Positions 26,503-35,765 are shown, counted from the stretch's first letter. The stretch: 64,000 nucleotides of DNA from Ardenticatenaceae bacterium (GCA_020634565.1 JACKBN010000003.1:186001-250000), one strand, 5' to 3'. Numbers and translations: made by a program. The notes: generated by a model not told the origin, from the letters alone.

Positions 26503-27243
26503 ATGAGTGCTTTTGTAGGCGAAATTATTGGAACAATGCTGCTCATTCTTTTGGGTGATGGTGTTGTAGCCAATGTGCTGTTGAGCAAATCTAAAGGTGA
26601 AAACGCAGGCTGGATGGTTATTACCACAGGCTGGGGTTTGGCGGTATTTGTTGGGGCGTATTCGGTTGCGTCGGTAAGTGGTGCTCACTTAAATCCGGCC
26701 GTGACGGTTGGTTTGGCAGTGGCGGGTAACTTTGAGTGGAGTCAGGTATTCCCCTACATTATTGCCCAAATGATTGGTGCGTTCCTGGGTGCTGTACTGG
26801 TGTATCTGCACTACTTCCCACACTGGTCAGTCACCAAAGATCCTGGCCTGAAGCTGGCCGTTTTCTCCACTGGTCCGGCAATTCGTAATGTTGTTTGGAA
26901 TCTCGTTAGTGAAATCATCGGCACCTTTGCCTTGGTGTTTGGCATCCTGGTTATTAAAGGCGCGACGATGGATTCCAGCGGTTCGGCCGTTCCGATTAAC
27001 ATGGGCGCATTGGGCATCATCCCGGTAGCCTTCCTGGTATGGGTCATTGGTTTGTCTTTGGGTGGCCCGACAGGTTACGCTATCAACCCGGCTCGTGACC
27101 TTGGCCCGCGTATTGCTCATTTCCTCCTGCCCATCCCCGGCAAAGGTGATTCCGACTGGGGGTACAGCTGGATTCCGGTCGTAGGCCCCATCATTGGTGG
27201 CGCTTTGGGCGCAGTCCTCTGGATTGCCCTTGGCAAATTCTAA
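26503..27243 (+). CDS. glpF: Glycerol facilitator (MIP family aquaglyceroporin)
   Basis: A 246-residue channel with six membrane helices and both NPA half-helices: SGAHLNPAVTVG near residue 65 and GYAINPARDLGPR near residue 190. The Asp after the second NPA motif is typical of glycerol-conducting rather than water-only channels. It lets glycerol and dihydroxyacetone equilibrate across the inner membrane. A strong AAGGAGAGG ribosome binding site precedes the start. It is the first gene after the DhaR-type sites and leads the glycerol/dihydroxyacetone unit. Confidence 0.92.
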   Translation: MSAFVGEIIGTMLLILLGDGVVANVLLSKSKGENAGWMVITTGWGLAVFVGAYSVASVSGAHLNPAVTVGLAVAGNFEWSQVFPYIIAQMIGAFLGAVLVYLHYFPHWSVTKDPGLKLAVFSTGPAIRNVVWNLVSEIIGTFALVFGILVIKGATMDSSGSAVPINMGALGIIPVAFLVWVIGLSLGGPTGYAINPARDLGPRIAHFLLPIPGKGDSDWGYSWIPVVGPIIGGALGAVLWIALGKF

Positions 27244-27336
27244 GAATCATCTGGCAGTTTGAAGGTAGTCTCTCGGGTTTTTTGGCCTTGAGAATACTGG
27301 AAACGCTTGATTGATTTTGCCCGAAACAAGATTGAG

Positions 27337-27390
27337 TTGAGGGTGCTTCAACCCGGTTTGGGCGCTTCTCCAGGGTAGAAGCACCCTCAA
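27337..27390 (+). terminator. Intercistronic hairpin between glpF and dhaK
   Basis: A perfect 13-pair stem (TTGAGGGTGCTTC and its complement) encloses a 28-base loop. There is no clear U run, so it may be a processing or partial-termination signal that lets glpF be expressed more than dhaK. Confidence 0.55.
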
Positions 27391-27432
27391 TTCTAGTATG
27401 AGTATTTCCCCTAAGGGTGAAGGAGAGTCCAC

Positions 27433-28506
27433 ATGAAAAAGTTGATTAATAATGTTGACAATGTTGTTAGGGAGCAGCTTGAAGGGATGGCTTTGGCGCA
27501 CCCGGATGCGATCAAAGTAAATTACGATCCCTATTTTGTCGTGCGTGCCGATGCGCCGGTTGAGGGCAAAGTAGCCATTATTTCTGGTGGTGGCAGTGGC
27601 CACGAACCGATGCACGGCGGTTTTGTAGGTATGGGTATGCTGGATGGCGCTTGCCCCGGCGAAGTGTTTACCTCGCCCACACCGGATCAGATGTATGAAT
27701 GTGCCAAAGCTGTAGACAGCGGCGCAGGCGTGCTGTTCCTGGTAAAGAATTACACGGGTGATGTGCTGAACTTTGAAACGGCCGCTGAGCTAGCTTATGC
27801 CGACGGTATCAAAGTGCAATCCATCCTGATTGATGACGATGCAGCGGTAAAAGACAGCCTGTACACGGCCGGTCGGCGCGGGGTGGGCACCACGGTTATC
27901 GTAGAGAAAATCGTGGGCGCAGCCGCAGAAGCTGGCTATGACCTGGACCAATGTGCTGATTTGGCACGCAAGGTGAATATGTACGGCCGTTCCATTGGTA
28001 TCGCGCTCACCTCTTGTATTGTGCCTGCCGCTGGCAAGCCCACATTTGATCTGGGCGATGGCGAATTTGAATTCGGCATTGGTATCCACGGCGAACCGGG
28101 CCGCCAGCGTCTGCCGATGAAATCGGTGGATGAGATTACCGCCATGATGGCCGCAGCCGTTTTGGACGACGAGGCCTACACCCGCACCGTTCGCGAATGG
28201 GACAACGACGAAGGCACCTGGGTAGACAAAGAACTGACCGATGCGCCGTTCCAATCAGGTGATTCTGTTATCGCTTTTGTGAACAGCATGGGCGGCACCC
28301 CCGTTTCCGAACTGTATGCCGTTTATCGCAAGTTGGTGTCCGAATGCGAGGCTCGCGGTGTGAAGATTGCCCGCAACCTCATCGGCCCCTACATCACCTC
28401 CCTGGAAATGCAGGGTTGTTCCATCACCCTCGTAAAAACAGATGACGAAGTCCTGAAGTTCTGGGATGCCCCCGTCAATACACCTGGTTTGCGCTGGGGC
28501 GCTTAA
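27433..28506 (+). CDS. dhaK: PTS-dependent dihydroxyacetone kinase subunit DhaK
   Basis: This 357-residue subunit binds dihydroxyacetone covalently through a histidine hemiaminal. The N-domain has SGGGSGHEPMHGGFVG near residue 55, and the substrate-binding H219 lies in GIGIHGEPG. Length and motifs fit the two-subunit bacterial DhaK rather than the single-chain ATP-dependent kinase. It works with DhaL and receives phosphate from the DhaM fusion encoded at 30931. The start has GAAGGAGAG upstream. Confidence 0.94.
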   Translation: MKKLINNVDNVVREQLEGMALAHPDAIKVNYDPYFVVRADAPVEGKVAIISGGGSGHEPMHGGFVGMGMLDGACPGEVFTSPTPDQMYECAKAVDSGAGVLFLVKNYTGDVLNFETAAELAYADGIKVQSILIDDDAAVKDSLYTAGRRGVGTTVIVEKIVGAAAEAGYDLDQCADLARKVNMYGRSIGIALTSCIVPAAGKPTFDLGDGEFEFGIGIHGEPGRQRLPMKSVDEITAMMAAAVLDDEAYTRTVREWDNDEGTWVDKELTDAPFQSGDSVIAFVNSMGGTPVSELYAVYRKLVSECEARGVKIARNLIGPYITSLEMQGCSITLVKTDDEVLKFWDAPVNTPGLRWGA

Positions 28507-28508
28507 TA

Positions 28509-28585
28509 TCGGTAATCAGTAATCAGTTTTCGGTGATCGGTATCGGGAAGTTGCCGATTACCGATCACCGGCTACCGATTACCGA
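28509..28585. repeat. Word-built inverted repeat (GGTAATCGG class)
   Basis: Reiterated GGTAATCAG, CGGTGATCGG and GGTATCGG on the left pair with CCGATTACCG, CCGATCACCG and CTACCGATTACC on the right. The same words build elements at 48565-48765 and 54826-54900. It lies between dhaK and dhaL. Confidence 0.8.
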
Positions 28586-28606
28586 AGAGAAGGAGCAGGT
28601 CTTTCT

Positions 28607-29236
28607 ATGATAACCAAAGACCAGATAGTGCGGTGGCTAGAAAAAACAGCGGCCGTTTTAAATGAAAACAGAAGTTACCTCACCGATTTGGACTCCGCCA
28701 TTGGCGATGCCGATCACGGCACCAACATGGACCGGGGCTTCAAAAAGGTGATGGAAAAATTACCCACTGTTTCCGACAAAGATATTGGCAACATTCTCAA
28801 AACCACCGGCATGACCCTCATCTCTAGCGTAGGTGGGGCCAGCGGGCCGCTGTACGGCACGTTTTTCATGCGCAGCGGCATGGCTATGGCCGCCAAAGAA
28901 GAGCTCAGCGATGAGGATCTGTTTAAGCTGCTTCAGGCTGGGGTAGAAGGTATCTTGCAGCGTGGTCGTCCTAACCTGGAAGACAAAACGATGTACGATG
29001 CCTGGGCGCCCGCTTTGGAGGCGATGCAGAATGCGTTGTCGGCTGGTGAGGGAACGGTGGCAGTTTTGGAAACGGCCGTTGCCGCTTGCGAACAAGGAAT
29101 GAAAAACACCATTCCCCTCCAGGCCCGCAAAGGCCGTGCCAGCTATCTGGGCGAACGCAGCATTGGCCACCAAGACCCTGGGGCAACATCGTCCTATCTC
29201 ATGCTCAATGCCCTGCTTGAAACAGTAAAAGAGTAA
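28607..29236 (+). CDS. dhaL: Dihydroxyacetone kinase ADP-binding subunit DhaL
   Basis: A 209-residue all-helical DhaL. The magnesium/ADP site is marked by DSAIGDADHGTNMDRGF near residue 30 and the loop SSVGGASGPLYG near residue 67. The C-terminal GERSIGHQDPGATS near residue 185 is the usual family ending. DhaL holds ADP as a permanent cofactor that DhaM rephosphorylates, then passes phosphate to dihydroxyacetone on DhaK. In E. coli DhaL also stimulates DhaR, which fits the regulator in this locus. Confidence 0.94.
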   Translation: MITKDQIVRWLEKTAAVLNENRSYLTDLDSAIGDADHGTNMDRGFKKVMEKLPTVSDKDIGNILKTTGMTLISSVGGASGPLYGTFFMRSGMAMAAKEELSDEDLFKLLQAGVEGILQRGRPNLEDKTMYDAWAPALEAMQNALSAGEGTVAVLETAVAACEQGMKNTIPLQARKGRASYLGERSIGHQDPGATSSYLMLNALLETVKE

Positions 29237-29242
29237 ACCCAT

Positions 29243-29277
29243 AAGACCTGTCACATTTCCCAAATCTGACAGGTCTT
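29243..29277. terminator. Hairpin built from the GACCTGTCA word
   Basis: A perfect 11-pair stem (AAGACCTGTCA with TGACAGGTCTT) between dhaL and glpK, followed by CTTAAAT. The arm word recurs at 4420 and 5680-5774. It may end or reduce the dhaK-dhaL transcript. Confidence 0.65.
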
Positions 29278-29327
29278 CTTAAATAATTTGCACAAGTTAA
29301 GACTTTGCCTTTTAGGAAGGAGCAAAC

Positions 29328-30833
29328 ATGTCAAAATATGTAGCAGCAATTGATCAAGGTACCACCAGTACCCGTTGCATGATTTTTAACCACAGCGGTG
29401 AATCCGTCGCTATGCACCAGATGGAACATGAGCAAATCTTCCCCAAACCGGGTTGGGTTGAGCACGATCCCATGGAAATTTGGGCACGCACCGAAGACGT
29501 TGTAAAAGGCGCTATGGAACGCGCCGGCATCACCTACAAAGATTTGGCCGCCGTTGGTATTACCAACCAGCGCGAAACCACCGTTGTGTGGGACAAAAAC
29601 ACCGGCAAGCCATTACACAATGCTGTTGTCTGGATGGACACCCGTAATGACAAAGTTGTGGCCGAGATGGCCAAAGATGGCGGACAAGATCGTTTCCGTC
29701 CCCAGGTAGGGCTGCCGTTGGCCACCTACTTCTCTGGCCTCAAGGTGAAATGGCTGCTCGATAACGTACCGGCCATCCGCGAAGCTGCCGACGCTGGCAA
29801 CGCGTTGTTCGGTAACATCGACACCTGGCTTATCTGGAATTTGACGGGTGGTGTTAATGGTGGCGCTCACGTTACAGACGTAACCAACGCCAGCCGCACC
29901 ATGCTGATGAATTTGGACACCCTGAGCTGGAATACAGATATCGCTGCCGCAATGGGCATTCCTATGAGCATGTTGCCCACCATCAAATCATCCTCCGAGG
30001 TGTACGGCTACACCCTGGAAAACGGCCCGTTTGGTGGTCGCATCCCGGTGGCTGGCGACCTGGGTGACCAGCAAGCCGCTACGGTGGGGCAAGCCTGCTT
30101 TAGCCCTGGCGAAGCCAAAAACACTTACGGCACTGGCTGTTTCATGATTTTGAACACCGGTACCGAACCAGTTCCGTCCAAGAACGGTTTGCTGACGACC
30201 CTGTGCTACAAGTTTGGTGATGAACCAGCTGTTTACGCCCTGGAAGGCTCCATTGCCATCACCGGCGCTTTGGTACAGTGGCTGCGCGACAACTTGAAGA
30301 TGATCAAAGCTGCCCCTGAGGTAGAAGAACTGGCCAAGACGGTTGAGGACAACGGCGGTATCTACTTTGTACCCGCCTTCTCCGGTTTGTACGCACCCTA
30401 CTGGAAAGATGATGCCCGTGGTGTGATCGCTGGTTTGACCCGCTACGTCAATCGTGGTCACTTTGGCCGCGCGACGTTGGAAGCCACCGCTTACCAGACC
30501 CGCGAGGTTTTGGATGCCATGAATGCAGACTCTGGCGTAGACTTGACCGCGCTGAAGGTTGACGGCGGTATGGTGTTCAACAACCTGCTGATGCAATTCC
30601 AGGCAGACGTGTTGGGCGTACCGGTTATCCGGCCCAAGGTGGCTGAAACAACCGCTTTGGGTGCTGCTTACGCCGCTGGTTTGGCTGTTGGTTTCTGGAA
30701 GAACACGGACGAAATGCGCGAGAACTGGGGCGTAGATAAGACGTGGGATCCGAACAAAGACAGCAACGCCAGCACGGATCTGTACAAGATGTGGAAGAAG
30801 GCTGTTACCCGTACCTTTGACTGGGTTGAATAG
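29328..30833 (+). CDS. glpK: Glycerol kinase
   Basis: A 501-residue FGGY-family kinase of normal length. It starts with the phosphate-binding AIDQGTTSTR, has TNQRETTVVWD near residue 82, and the second signature GDLGDQQAATVGQ near 240 with YGTGCF near 265. It phosphorylates glycerol to sn-glycerol-3-phosphate using ATP. The product would normally go to GlpD, which is broken nearby, or to lipid synthesis via the AGPS-like protein. A GGAAGGAG ribosome binding site precedes the start. The gene contains no ACGGCCGT motif, in line with strong sequence conservation. A clear terminator follows at 30857. Confidence 0.96.
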   Translation: MSKYVAAIDQGTTSTRCMIFNHSGESVAMHQMEHEQIFPKPGWVEHDPMEIWARTEDVVKGAMERAGITYKDLAAVGITNQRETTVVWDKNTGKPLHNAVVWMDTRNDKVVAEMAKDGGQDRFRPQVGLPLATYFSGLKVKWLLDNVPAIREAADAGNALFGNIDTWLIWNLTGGVNGGAHVTDVTNASRTMLMNLDTLSWNTDIAAAMGIPMSMLPTIKSSSEVYGYTLENGPFGGRIPVAGDLGDQQAATVGQACFSPGEAKNTYGTGCFMILNTGTEPVPSKNGLLTTLCYKFGDEPAVYALEGSIAITGALVQWLRDNLKMIKAAPEVEELAKTVEDNGGIYFVPAFSGLYAPYWKDDARGVIAGLTRYVNRGHFGRATLEATAYQTREVLDAMNADSGVDLTALKVDGGMVFNNLLMQFQADVLGVPVIRPKVAETTALGAAYAAGLAVGFWKNTDEMRENWGVDKTWDPNKDSNASTDLYKMWKKAVTRTFDWVE

Positions 30834-30856
30834 CTGCTAATTTATTGTTGAAATAG

Positions 30857-30898
30857 AAAGGTTCTCGTCGGTTGAAACGGCCGTCGAGAACCTTTTTT
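30857..30898 (+). terminator. Rho-independent terminator of glpK
   Basis: An 11-pair stem (AAAGGTTCTCG with its complement) is followed by T6. The loop contains a complete ACGGCCGT motif. Confidence 0.85.
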
Positions 30899-30930
30899 GC
30901 ACCCAAAGAAGAGAAAGAAAGTGTGGGGGT

Positions 30931-33444
30931 ATGGTTGGCATAGTCGTTGTTTCTCATAGTGCAACGTTGGCAGAAGGCGTTCGTGAATTAGCAGACCAGA
31001 TGGTTCAGGGCAAAGTTCCTCTGGCCACAGCTGGCGGTATTGATGATCCCGAACAGCCCATTGGCACCGATCCGATGAAGGTGATGGCTGCTGTTGAATC
31101 TGTGTACAGTGAAGACGGTGTGCTGGTGCTGATGGATTTGGGCAGCGCGCTGCTGAGCGCCGAGATGGCACTGGAATTTTTGCCAGAAGAGCAGCAGGCC
31201 AACGTGAAATTGTGCGCCGCGCCGCTGGTGGAAGGGACGATGGCGGCGGCTGTGCAGTCGATGGTGGGCGGGTCGCTGGCGCAGGTCTTGGCTGAGGCTG
31301 AGGGCGCTTTGGCTGTAAAAGCTGAGCAGCTTAACCTGGCACCGCCCGCAGAAGCTAATGCTGCTGGCTCGTCTGCAAGCACGGAAGAGAGTGCGGCTGA
31401 AAGCCGCGAAGTGAGCCTGGAAATTCGCAACAAGATGGGGCTGCATGCCCGTCCAGCGGCGAATTTTGTGCAGGTGGCCAACAAGTTCCAGGCAGAAATC
31501 AGCGTGCGCAAAGGCGAGAAGACGGCCAACGCGAAGAGCATTAACCAGGTGGCGACGCTTGGTGCGCGGCAGGGGGAAACGATTGTGGTAACGGCCGTTG
31601 GCTCAGACAGCGCCGAAGCCATCGAAGCGATCCAAGCATTGGCGGCGGATAATTTTGGGGAGCGTGAAACAGAGGCTGCGCCCGTAGGGGCGGCAACGGC
31701 CGTTCCCACCGAAGCAAAAGAAGGCCAACTGCAAGGCATCGCCGCCTCGCCAGGGATTGCCATCGGGCCTGTGTTGCAATATCGGCCCAAGCTGCCCGCC
31801 ATCGAGCGGCAGACAGGCAAGAATGGTGAGGCAGAGTGGCAGCGGCTGCAAACGGCCGTAAACACGGCCGTCTCTGAGCTGCAAACCTTGCAAACGCAAA
31901 CTGCCAAACAGGTGGGCGCAGAGGAAGCGGCGATTTTTGAGGCGCACCAGCTCATCTTGCAAGACCCGGATTTGGAAACGGCCGTGCGCCAAACCCTCGA
32001 CACGGAGCAAATCAACGCCGAAGCTGCCTGGCACGAGGCGATTGAGGCGGCTGCCGCGCAGTTTGCCGCGATGGACGATCCGTACTTTCAAGCGCGGGCG
32101 GCGGATGTGCGGGATGTGGGCAATCGCGTGCTGCGCCATTTGTTGGGGGTGAGTATGCCGTCGCTGGAAGCGGAACGGCCGTACATTTTGGTCGCCGCTG
32201 ATCTCACGCCGTCCGACACGGCGCAGCTGGACCCGGCGCTGGTGCTGGCCATCTGCACGGAGCTGGGCGGGGCGACGGCGCACAGTGCCATTTTGGCGCG
32301 TGCTTTGGGGATTCCGGCGGTGGTCGGTGCAGGCCACGCGCTGGCAGAGGTTGCTGAGGGACAAATGGTGGGGGTAGACGGCCGTACCGGCCAAATCTGG
32401 CTCACCCCCGACGATACGCAAATTGGCGAATTGCAGGCGATGCGGGACGAGTGGCAGGCGGCGCAGCAGGCGGCCAAAGCGGCCAGCCAGGCCATCGCCC
32501 ACACCGCCGACGACGTGCGCATTGAGGTGGCGGCTAACATCGGCGGGCCGCACGATGTGGATGTGGCGCTGGGCTACGGGGCCGAGGGCGTGGGGCTGTT
32601 CCGCACCGAATTTTTATTTTTGGACCGGCAAGAAGCGCCCAGCGAGGCGGAACAGTTGGCGGCGTACCGGCAGGTGGTGGCGGGTCTGGGTGACCGTCCG
32701 CTCATCATTCGCACGCTGGATGTGGGCGGCGATAAGCCGCTGCCGTATCTGGATTTGGGTGAAGAGGAAAATCCATTTTTGGGCTGGCGCGGCATTCGTT
32801 TTTGCCTGGACATGCCGGAGATTTTCCTGCCGCAGTTGCGCGCCATTTTGCAGGCCAGCGTGCGGGAGGACGGCACGCACGCCAATGTGAAGCTGATGTT
32901 CCCCATGATTGGCACGCTGGCGGAGCTGCGCCGGGCCAAAGCAATGCTGCAAACCGCTCGTGAGCAGCTCCAGGCGGAGGGCAAACCGTTCGCGGACGAT
33001 CTGGCCGTGGGCATCATGATTGAGCTGCCCTCGGCGGTGGCGGTGGCCGATTTGCTGGCGGCCGAGGTGGACTTTTTCAGCATCGGCACGAATGATTTGA
33101 CGCAGTACGTGATGGCCGCCGACCGGGGCAACGCCAACGTGGCGGAGCTGGCGCAGGCGTTCCAACCGGCGGTGCTGCGCATGATTCGGCAAACGGCCGC
33201 CGCTGCCAAAGCAGCCGGTATTTGGGTGGGGATGTGTGGCGAGCTGGCGGGCAATCCGCTGGCGACGCCGCTGCTGCTGGGCCTGGGCCTGACGGAGCTA
33301 AGCATGGCCGCGCCGTCCATCCCGGCGGTGAAAGCGGCACTGCGCAACTGGACAGTGCCGGAGGCGGAAGCGTTGGCGGAAGAAGTGTTGGGGTTGGATT
33401 CGGTAACGGCCGTTCAATCCCACCTGGAAGCTGCCCAAAAATAG
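30931..33444 (+). CDS. dhaM: DhaM-HPr-Enzyme I fusion, phosphoryl donor of dihydroxyacetone kinase
   Basis: One 837-residue polypeptide carries a complete phosphorelay. The N-terminal EIIA-Man/DhaM domain (about 1-130) has the phospho-site H9 in VSHSATLA. An Ala/Glu linker leads to an HPr domain (about 150-240) with H172 in GLHARPA. A complete PTS Enzyme I (about 265-835) has the phospho-histidine H451 in GGATAHSAILAR, the PEP/metal segments DVGGDKPLPY and FFSIGTNDLTQY, and the Cys region VGMCGELAGNP. PEP phosphate can therefore pass EI to HPr to EIIA to DhaL-ADP within one protein. E. coli DhaM has only a truncated EI. It is probably cytoplasmic and completes the DhaK-DhaL-DhaM enzyme. Confidence 0.94.
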   Translation: MVGIVVVSHSATLAEGVRELADQMVQGKVPLATAGGIDDPEQPIGTDPMKVMAAVESVYSEDGVLVLMDLGSALLSAEMALEFLPEEQQANVKLCAAPLVEGTMAAAVQSMVGGSLAQVLAEAEGALAVKAEQLNLAPPAEANAAGSSASTEESAAESREVSLEIRNKMGLHARPAANFVQVANKFQAEISVRKGEKTANAKSINQVATLGARQGETIVVTAVGSDSAEAIEAIQALAADNFGERETEAAPVGAATAVPTEAKEGQLQGIAASPGIAIGPVLQYRPKLPAIERQTGKNGEAEWQRLQTAVNTAVSELQTLQTQTAKQVGAEEAAIFEAHQLILQDPDLETAVRQTLDTEQINAEAAWHEAIEAAAAQFAAMDDPYFQARAADVRDVGNRVLRHLLGVSMPSLEAERPYILVAADLTPSDTAQLDPALVLAICTELGGATAHSAILARALGIPAVVGAGHALAEVAEGQMVGVDGRTGQIWLTPDDTQIGELQAMRDEWQAAQQAAKAASQAIAHTADDVRIEVAANIGGPHDVDVALGYGAEGVGLFRTEFLFLDRQEAPSEAEQLAAYRQVVAGLGDRPLIIRTLDVGGDKPLPYLDLGEEENPFLGWRGIRFCLDMPEIFLPQLRAILQASVREDGTHANVKLMFPMIGTLAELRRAKAMLQTAREQLQAEGKPFADDLAVGIMIELPSAVAVADLLAAEVDFFSIGTNDLTQYVMAADRGNANVAELAQAFQPAVLRMIRQTAAAAKAAGIWVGMCGELAGNPLATPLLLGLGLTELSMAAPSIPAVKAALRNWTVPEAEALAEEVLGLDSVTAVQSHLEAAQK

Positions 33445-33494
33445 AAAACGTCTGGATTTTAGACACGGACATGTCCTGAGCTTGTCGAAGGATA

Positions 33495-33541
33495 AACACA
33501 GATTCACACTGATTTTGATGAGATTGGTGTGAATCTGTGTT
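33495..33541. repeat. Inverted repeat AACACAGATTCACAC
   Basis: Perfect 15-base arms (33495-33509 and 33527-33541) follow a CCTGAGCTTGTCGAAGG word. Related words (ACACGGATAAACACAGATT) build elements at 35786, 36362-36430 and 38391-38459. Confidence 0.8.
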
Positions 33542-33622
33542 ATGTTTTGGGGGAAACATAGTCGCGGCCAAATAGTTATTCACGTTTACCGAAAATCTTT
33601 CGCTATTAGGATTTGGAATAAT

Positions 33623-34034
33623 ATGAATGAGGATAAACTGATAGAGGATAGTCTGATAGCATATCTCCAGGGTACATTGTCTGGTGTTAATGGATATATT
33701 GAATGGAGTTTTATCTTTTTTTCTGAAGATGAGCCAAACCTCGATGTTTCAGACATTTGGTTACCATATAAAGGTAGAAAACGTCCAATTCTAGTTTCAG
33801 AGATAACGGATTCTGAGCTACGTACCTTATTTCAGAATTTTGCACAAAAATATGAGCTTTTTTGTTGAAGTTGTTGCTAACTGGTCAAAATTTCTAATAT
33901 CCTATCTAAATGTGCAAGAACCAATAAGACCTGAAGAATGGATTGCTCTTCGCAAGAGCATTGATAAGCATCGTCAAGAAAAGGGAGCTTCTTGGATGCA
34001 AGAACCCCTTGCCAAGAATTCGCATCTTCGATGA
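33623..34034 (+). pseudogene. AT-rich frameshifted gene of unknown function (first of two)
   Basis: The frame from the ATG at 33623 (MNEDKLIEDS...) stops at 33868, but a second frame opened by a T6 run near 33857 continues as VEVVANWSKFL to 34034. Removing one T would join them into about 136 residues. The sequence is AT-rich and motif-free, unlike the flanking genes. Its end overlaps the next start as ATGA. No family is recognised. It is either decayed, a programmed frameshift or a homopolymer sequencing error. Confidence 0.55.
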
Positions 34035-34505
34035 AAGAACTCATTGCGGAAATTCAGCTACTGACACCAAAAATTGAACAAAAATGGCTGAAGTGTATGC
34101 AGGCAGGTTAGTAATTCGTGGTGATATCGGTGATCAAAGAGCAAAAGATTTAATCGACGAATCGCATGAAAAGTACGATCGCGACGCGATTACACTTCTA
34201 AAAAAGCGCTTACGTATGGCGAATCGGGCATTCAAGCAAGTAAAGCTTACATTTGCTTAGGTATGCGGTATGAAGATATTGGAGAAATTGAATTAGCGAT
34301 TGAGGCTTATTCCAAAGCGCTGACAGCGTGGCAACCATCTGCAATGATCTATTTTGAGCGAGGGAAGCTGTATTATCAAATGCAAAAGCTGCGTGAAGCA
34401 AAACAAGATTTTGAACAAGCTCTTGCCTACACACGTGAGGATGGATTACGACCACAGGAGCAAGAAGAAGCGAAAATATTCCTTTCAAGGTTGACGGAAA
34501 ATTAA
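34031..34505 (+). pseudogene. AT-rich TPR-like protein, frameshifted twice
   Basis: Reading from the ATG at 34031 (MKELIAEIQLL), two single-base losses in A runs (near 34080 and 34200) would, if restored, give one frame ending in TPR-like helices (IELAIEAYSKAL ... AMIYFERGKLYYQMQKL) to 34505. As given, three overlapping frames are needed. TPR proteins serve protein-protein contact. It overlaps the preceding broken gene, which suggests a former two-gene unit. Low GC and absence of ACGGCCGT suggest transfer. Confidence 0.6.
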
Positions 34506-34510
34506 ACAAA

Positions 34511-34545
34511 AAGGTGCGACGCACTTCTGAAGTGCGTCGCACCTT
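34511..34545 (-). terminator. Strong convergent hairpin terminator
   Basis: A perfect 16-pair stem (AAGGTGCGACGCACTT with its complement) and a 3-base loop. On the minus strand it is followed by TTTTGTTT, so it mainly ends the leftward membrane-protein gene. Confidence 0.85.
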
Positions 34546-34553
34546 GGGGGAAG

Positions 34554-35765
34554 CTAATCGGTGGGGGAAACGGCCGTTTCCCACGCCTCATCCGCCAAAA
34601 CAGGGTGCAAAATCTGCCACAGTTGCAGCACAATCGGCACGATAGCCACCAGCCAGAGGCCGTACGCCAGTCCGTGCCACAGGCCGCTGTTCGCCACAAA
34701 AATACTGATCCACAGCGCGACGCCGCCCAGATGCACGGCAATTAAGCTAAGCCAACTGCCGCCTAACGCTGCCTCGGCTTTGGGTTGGAACTGCTGCCGG
34801 GCAAAGTAGGGGATGATGGCGAAGCCAAATTGCAGCAGCCAGCCGTAAATCAACGCCTGTGGCGCGTTGGCCTCGATACCTGCCGCTGGAAAGCCCGGCA
34901 CTTGCAAAATGACAAACGGAGCCACGAGCAGGGGCGCAATTAGCCAAAAGTAGGCGGTGGTGGTCAGGTGCCACAGGCCCGGTTTGGCCCACTGCGCCCG
35001 GTCGCCCCAGACTGGCTTGATGACGTTCAGCAGCAGCCAGATGGTGGCGCTGAGGTGCAGAACCAGCCCTGGCACGGTGAAATACAGCTTGTTAAACCAC
35101 GGCCCCAGCACCAGACCGAGCGCGCCCAAGCTCATCATCCAGTAAATTTTGTTGATGGAATTGGGCCATTGGAACGGCCGTTTCGCCACCTTCGGATACA
35201 AATCCACCAGCAAACCGGCAAACACCAGCGACATGAGACCCCAATTATTGGCATGGATGTGCGCCTCGACGGGCGTTTGGATGCCCAGCACCTCGCTCCA
35301 GCCCAGCCACAAGCCCGTGCCGATGAGGATACCCACCAAAAAATAGGCCAGCCCCATCAAATAAAATTTGCGCCCCACACCCGGTTCTTGGCGGTTCGCC
35401 GGGCGTAGTTGGTAAAGCTGGTGCATCAGCAGCACCGTGGCGCTGAAGATGAGCGTGCCGCCCGCAAAAATGAGTGTCCTGTTGACGATGGGAATGCCCG
35501 CCAGCAGCAGCATGAGCCCGGCGTTGAGCAGCAGCCAGATGTCCAGCCGGGTGCGCGGTTTGGGTAGGCTGGCTCGTTTGGCGGCCAGCAGTGGCAGCAG
35601 GCCAAACAGCAGCTCGGTCAATGCGCCCAGGGTGATGAAGTGAACGCGCAGCCAGCGCAGCCCGTTCACCCAGGGAATAATCGTCCAGCTGGTGAGCGCT
35701 GCATCCAGCGCGGTGAGTCCCGCCACGGACAAGAACAAAAAGGTCATCAAAAAGTAAAGATTCAT
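34554..35765 (-). CDS. Polytopic membrane protein, NnrS/heme-copper-oxidase-I-like
   Basis: A 403-residue protein with about twelve transmembrane helices and conserved-looking histidines (LRVHFITLG near residue 41, MHQLY, AHIHANNWG near residue 180, LVLHLSAT, LWHLTTT). The HxHxN motif resembles those of NnrS and oxidase-subunit-I-like proteins that bind heme or copper. Function may relate to nitric oxide or respiratory metal centres, but this is uncertain. It lies downstream of a PRC-barrel protein and a Crp/Fnr regulator on the same strand, an arrangement seen for nitrogen-oxide or low-oxygen responses. Confidence 0.6.
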   Translation of the reverse strand: MNLYFLMTFLFLSVAGLTALDAALTSWTIIPWVNGLRWLRVHFITLGALTELLFGLLPLLAAKRASLPKPRTRLDIWLLLNAGLMLLLAGIPIVNRTLIFAGGTLIFSATVLLMHQLYQLRPANRQEPGVGRKFYLMGLAYFLVGILIGTGLWLGWSEVLGIQTPVEAHIHANNWGLMSLVFAGLLVDLYPKVAKRPFQWPNSINKIYWMMSLGALGLVLGPWFNKLYFTVPGLVLHLSATIWLLLNVIKPVWGDRAQWAKPGLWHLTTTAYFWLIAPLLVAPFVILQVPGFPAAGIEANAPQALIYGWLLQFGFAIIPYFARQQFQPKAEAALGGSWLSLIAVHLGGVALWISIFVANSGLWHGLAYGLWLVAIVPIVLQLWQILHPVLADEAWETAVSPTD

